Below, piece by piece: positions 63,918 through 64,000 of a DNA stretch of 64,000 nt. Origin of the DNA: Paracoccaceae bacterium (GTDB lineage: Bacteria; Pseudomonadota; Alphaproteobacteria; Rhodobacterales; Rhodobacteraceae); contig JAJFIC010000034.1 in NCBI GenBank assembly GCA_021775315.1, positions 17,520 through 81,519 on the forward strand. Reading direction: 5' to 3'. The first letter of the stretch is position 1, and each line of letters opens with the position of its first letter. The notes below the pieces were generated by a model. The model was given only the letters and a program-made list of their open reading frames with translations. It was not told the DNA's origin and did no database searches. A program made the translations under genes and the position numbers.

Positions 63918-64000
63918 TCAGGCTGCGCTGCGTGATTGCACCTTTTGAACAATCGCACGGAATTCGTCGTCCGTCAGAACGCCACGTTTGACAATTCCCG
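63918..64000 (-). CDS. 3' end of an unidentified gene (cut by the window)
   Basis: Reading leftwards from the window edge, the frame gives about 26 residues ending KRGVLTDDEFRAIVQKVQSR-SAA before a TGA at 63918-63920. The pattern (G-x-L-T-D-E/D-E-F) resembles the short C-terminal oligomerisation motif of SHOCT-type proteins, but too little is visible to name it. Confidence 0.45.
   Translation of the reverse strand, partial: GIVKRGVLTDDEFRAIVQKVQSRSAA

Overview
The window looks like a chromosomal segment of an alphaproteobacterium, most likely a Rhodobacterales (Roseobacter-type) organism. This rests on the housekeeping order at the left end (parA-parB, hemW-rdgB-rph divergent from hrcA-grpE, mutS, a malic enzyme/phosphotransacetylase hybrid, dnaJ-dnaK), on an RpoH-type promoter of the alphaproteobacterial form in front of dnaK, and on codon and protein character. 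The assignment is by recognition, not by search. No rRNA, tRNA, CRISPR array, insertion sequence or phage gene was seen.

Layout. (1) 1-16.8 kb: core genes for chromosome partitioning, heme-related radical SAM, nucleotide-pool cleaning, RNase PH, heat shock, mismatch repair, central carbon metabolism and AlkB. (2) 16.8-43.8 kb: a large cluster for anaerobic catabolism of aromatic acids. It holds 4-hydroxybenzoyl-CoA reductase (hcrCAB) with an acyl-CoA ligase, a TetR regulator, a thioesterase and a short-chain dehydrogenase. Next come phenylacetyl-CoA:acceptor oxidoreductase (padB and a padC-padD fusion) with phenylacetate-CoA ligase and a FlK-like thioesterase, then a two-subunit 2-oxoacid:ferredoxin oxidoreductase (korAB). 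A tightly overlapping operon had-oah-dch-bcrCBAD-fdx follows; it encodes the ATP-dependent (class I, Thauera/Rhodopseudomonas-type) benzoyl-CoA reductase and the steps down to ring opening. (3) 43.8-48.5 kb: accessory genes, namely a tandem GNAT protein, a hemerythrin-like protein, a polytopic membrane protein with a DUF2249 protein, a GNAT-Rrf2 pair resembling BadL/BadM, and a RidA protein. (4) 48.5-53.7 kb: a TetR-controlled RND efflux pair. (5) 53.8-62.7 kb: a chemotaxis cluster (STAS, cheY, cheA, cheW, cheR, second cheY, an unknown, cheD, an MCP, a secreted PDC-like protein). (6) The right end has a glutathione S-transferase-like gene and the 3' end of a truncated gene.

How the genes work together (inference from known pathways): 4-hydroxybenzoate and phenylacetate are activated to CoA esters and funnelled to benzoyl-CoA. 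Ferredoxin reduced by KorAB drives Bcr, which dearomatises benzoyl-CoA to the cyclic dienoyl-CoA. Dch, Had and Oah then hydrate, oxidise and hydrolytically open the ring. The genes for the later beta-oxidation of the open-chain product, and a five-subunit phenylglyoxylate oxidoreductase, are not in the window.

Two repeated DNA motifs suggest dedicated regulation. Three 18-bp palindromes of the form TGAATGA-N4-TCATTCA lie at the hcr/short-chain dehydrogenase divergent promoter and before the crotonase gene that follows the TetR gene. A different 12-bp motif (GTACTGTAATAC and variants) lies in five promoter regions, those of the pad operon, had/korA, hemerythrin, DUF2249/GNAT-Rrf2 and ridA. It is the best candidate for a previously undescribed regulon linking oxygen-sensitive ring reduction to the accessory cluster.
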